Part shown: positions 61,380 to 64,000 of the stretch, piece by piece
Layout: each line of letters begins with the position of its first letter
How positions within the stretch are numbered: position 1 is the stretch's first letter
DNA from: Oreocharis arfaki
Lineage: Eukaryota; Chordata; Aves; Passeriformes; Paramythiidae
Reading direction: 5' to 3'
Length of the DNA stretch: 64,000 nt
NCBI GenBank assembly: GCA_013398015.1
Contig: VZRR01005726.1
Coordinates: 1 to 64,000 of the forward strand
Notes under the pieces: generated by a model
Told to the model about the DNA's origin: nothing
Seen by the model: the letters and a program-made list of their open reading frames with translations, nothing else
Database searches by the model: none
Made by a program: the position numbers and the translations under genes

Positions 61380-62045
61380 AATTTGCTGTGCCCACGGAGG
61401 CTGGCTGTGCCCCGGCTTGCGCTCTGGCTCCTCGCTGGGCTCTGCAGGGCGGCAGGTGAGCCGAGCTCCCCGTCAGCCCCGGTGTGCTGCCTGCAGCCCG
61501 CCCGGCCTGGCCGGCTGGCACACTCACGAGGAGCACCTGTAGGAATAAGGAATGAAGGAAGCGCCCCAGCCATCCTCTCTGCCCGCTGGTGCTTGGTGAG
61601 CAGGTCCTTTCCCAGGCTTGTTTTTCCCATCACGCCGCCCGGAGCGGGTGCCCAAGGCCCGGGGAAGCCGGGGGCCAGCGGGGCTGGGCGGGGGCCATGG
61701 CTGCTGGCAGCGTGCCCGCCTCCTCTGCCCCTGGGGCAGCCGCGGGCAGCCGCCCNNNNNNNNNNNNNNNNNNNNNNNNNNNNNNNNNNNNNNGGGCCGG
61801 GCCGGGGCGGGGCCGGGGCGGGCTCCGCGGGCCGCTCCCGCCCCCTGCCGGCCGGCACCGCGTGTCGCCGGTGTCCCCGCTGCGGCCCTCGCCTCCTGGC
61901 TCTGTCCCTTCTGCCGGAGTGCCCCGTGCAGCTCTCGCCCTGCGCTCTTTCTGCCAGGGTGATGTCTCCCTGCAAGGCATCTCCTGCCTGGAGGGGCTCG
62001 ACACCGCCGCTGGGCACAGCAGATGTGGGCGCTGGGCTAGAGTGG
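61380..62045. promoter_or_regulatory. GC-rich, CpG-dense island inside EPHA1 intron 4
   Basis: About 0.65 kb of markedly GC-rich, CpG-containing sequence surrounded by ordinary intron. It includes repeated GGGGCGGGGC-type Sp1-like boxes (61803-61822) and several long stop-poor frames on both strands caused by base composition. It could be an alternative promoter, an enhancer, or a GC-rich repeat. No exon is recognised in it. Confidence 0.55.
61756..61793. other. Assembly gap (38 N) beside a G-quadruplex motif
   Basis: The right flank, 61794-61822, has six G runs of three or four separated by one or two bases (GGGCCGGGCCGGGGCGGGGC and on). Such sequence is often lost in sequencing, so the missing bases are probably more of the same. 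Confidence 0.95.
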
Positions 62046-62097
62046 CACTAGAGCTCAGAACTTGAGGAACAGAGGCTGTCTTGGGGTAGGAGTTACT

Positions 62098-62505
62098 TGT
62101 TCTGGAGCAAAAGTCTTACGAAGAGCAGCTGGAGGAGCTGGGAGTGTTTAGCCTGGAGAAAAGGAGGCTCAGGGGAGACCTTGTCACTATCTACAAACAC
62201 CTGAAAGGAGGGTGTAGCCAGGTGGGGATCAGTCTCTTCTCCCAGGCAACTAGTGGCAGGACAAGAGGACATAGTCTTTAGCTAGTTTAGGTTGGACATT
62301 AGGAAGAATTTCTTCACAGAAAGGGTCATTAGACATTGGAATGGGCTGCCCATGGAGGTGGCAGAGTCACCGTCCCTGGAGTTGAGTAACGAAAGACTGA
62401 ACATGCACTCAGAGCCATTGTCTAGTTGCCGTGGTGGTGTTTGGTCACAGGTTGGACTCAATAATCTCAGAGATCTTTTCCAACCTAATAGAGTCTCTGA
62501 TTCCT
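62098..62505 (+). mobile_element. CR1 LINE, 3' portion
   Basis: A plus-strand CR1 from GAAGAGCAGCTGGAGGAGC through CTGGAGAAAAGGAGGCTCAG, TTAGGAAGAATTTCTTCAC and GGAATGGGCTGCCCATGGAG. It ends with TTTTCCAACCTAATAGAGTC and a TCTCTGATTCC tail. It is well preserved compared with the others but still 5'-truncated and frame-broken. Confidence 0.92.
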
Positions 62506-64000
62506 GCAAAGGTCTTCAACCCCAAATTTCCATAATTTACTTGCAGACAGTCTCAGCCTGATAGGAGTGTGTATATTGTCTCGTATTTGTGGCAGGTAGT
62601 ATTACACAGGCAACATCAGAACCTCTGTGTAATACAAGAATATGGCCATGCACTTCCTTTGTTTTTCATGTCAAAGCTCTCCTGACCCAAACTGATCCAA
62701 TCTCAGGTGCTCTTAAATTTTATGCTGGAGCAAAGTGGCAGGAGGCCTCAAAACTTTCATCTTCAGTCCAGCATGTAGAAGTGTTCTCACTTCTGTGAGC
62801 AGCCTGAAGATCAAAGTAACTCTTACTGCCTGTTTCTCAAAGAGATTATTTGGTCTGGAATATAAATGTAATCTATTTGGGCTGTGACAATCAATACTTG
62901 AGCCTTTTAATTATTTTCAATGGTCTTTGCTATCATTAATCACATAGTTGCATGATTGTATCTCAGAACGATAGACTTTCCTGAGTGGTTCTGTCATTTC
63001 CCAGAACCAGAAGGTGCTGATTGCTCCTACTGGTGATTATTTCTCTTTTCTGGGCTCTTTAAGCATCCCTCCTGCAGACTGATGATGAGTAGTCTTGTTT
63101 GGCCTGTGTTAGTGGAAAGTTTTCAAGGTCCCTCAGGTGTTCCTCTGTGTCACATAGTAGGAATGGCTGGGTTGTTTTTCTTGTCTTCTGGATAAAGAAT
63201 CATTTCCTATGCTCCACCACAGTAAGCCATTTGTGTGAGGCTCCTGAACAGATGGTTTTCTCCATTGGGATCTCCTGAGGGATTACACAGGATATTGTTG
63301 CTTTTATAGTGCAATATGAAAAAGGTCATTCCCTCAATGCGCTAGTTGAATGCAAAGTGGTAGCTCGGGCAGAAAATTAGTGTATGCATTTTTCAACCAT
63401 CTGATTCACAATAGGCTGGTTGTTTCTTTAGCTAAAGAACGTTTGATTCATTTATCACAAGCTGGCAAACCATTAGATTCACAGGTTGCCTTAAGCTCCG
63501 TCACTCATTTTCTCCTCCCTGCTGCCCACCGTAGAGGTGAAGCATTGGCCTTGAGATAACTGGTAAGCTGACCAGAGCTTCTGTAGATTGAGCTCATAGT
63601 AACACAGCAAAACCAGGTTGTCAGATGTTATACTTGGAGAATGTGGCTGCTCATTTTTGTAGGACTGGAGTGGAAAACACGTGACACCTGTTCTCTTGTG
63701 TGGCTCCATTGGCAGTTACATCGATAGTGTTAGGTGAAATGATAGTTTCCTAGATATTCCCCAGGGCACTGCTAGGTGATGCTCTGATACAACACTTAAA
63801 AGCAGCAAAGATGCTTCTACTAAAAAGCCTACTGGCTACCCTATATGAAGTCAGCAAGCAGAAGACTCTGAGGAGTGCAAGGATTTGTACCTACTATTTG
63901 TGGCTCTTATTTATGGTGTGGAAAGCTGGAAGGGCAAGGTGGAGACCAGTCTGTGTTTGCATTGGAAGAAGTTTCCAAGGTTGACTGGATTCCCTATTCA

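Larger units (their letters stand above)
59704..64000 (+). other. EPHA1: EPHA1 intron 4, incomplete
   Basis: From the exon 4 donor to the window edge no further Eph exon is recognised: I found no EGF-like C-x-C-x-x-G-(Y/F) segment in frame with a phase-1 acceptor. The stretch contains a GC-rich island (61380-62045) with a gap, and a CR1 copy (62098-62505). Confidence 0.65.

Noticed and set aside
61370..62051. Several overlapping open frames of 114-222 codons on both strands
   Set aside because: They result from GC-rich composition and the N gap, give low-complexity Pro/Gly/Ala/Arg peptides and match no family I know.

Overview
The window is vertebrate nuclear DNA, almost certainly from a bird and probably a songbird. 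The evidence is sparse intron-split coding sequence, many truncated CR1 LINE copies (most with the characteristic CR1 3' end), and a complete solo LTR of the avian ERVL type. Two runs of N (16583-16628 and 61756-61793) are assembly gaps.

Layout. 1-10.1 kb is non-coding sequence with CR1 copies, a CAAA microsatellite and one copy of a dispersed GC-rich repeat. 10.1-11.46 kb holds a compact two-exon gene for a 176-residue beta/gamma-crystallin-fold protein of the epidermal differentiation-specific protein (EDSP/EP37) type, with TATA box, 5' UTR exon, single coding exon and poly(A) signal all visible. 11.5-30.3 kb is repeat-rich: an ERVL solo LTR with exact 5-bp target duplications, several CR1 copies, a second copy of the GC-rich repeat and an AGAAT microsatellite on a CR1 tail. 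30.3-31.9 kb holds a plus-strand LTR-like segment whose 3' edge lies about 100 bp before an intact class II olfactory receptor gene; the receptor's splice-acceptor segment is duplicated 1,978 bp upstream. 31.9-41.1 kb has no recognisable gene. From 42 kb a CpG island leads into the 5' part of EPHA1, an Eph receptor tyrosine kinase. Four coding exons are visible (signal peptide, start of the ligand-binding domain, and its two large exons) and the gene runs off the right edge. Intron 2 is 11.6 kb and contains a possible extra exon. Intron 4 contains a second GC-rich island with a strong G-quadruplex motif at a gap.

The genes are not functionally linked. An olfactory receptor upstream of EPHA1 matches the vertebrate synteny in which EPHA1 neighbours chemoreceptor genes (human 7q34-q35). 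The most interesting items are the crystallin-fold protein with three canonical calcium-binding signatures and a fourth near-match, the duplicated acceptor and LTR next to the olfactory receptor, the intronic GC-rich island, and the unassigned candidate exon at 52.4 kb.
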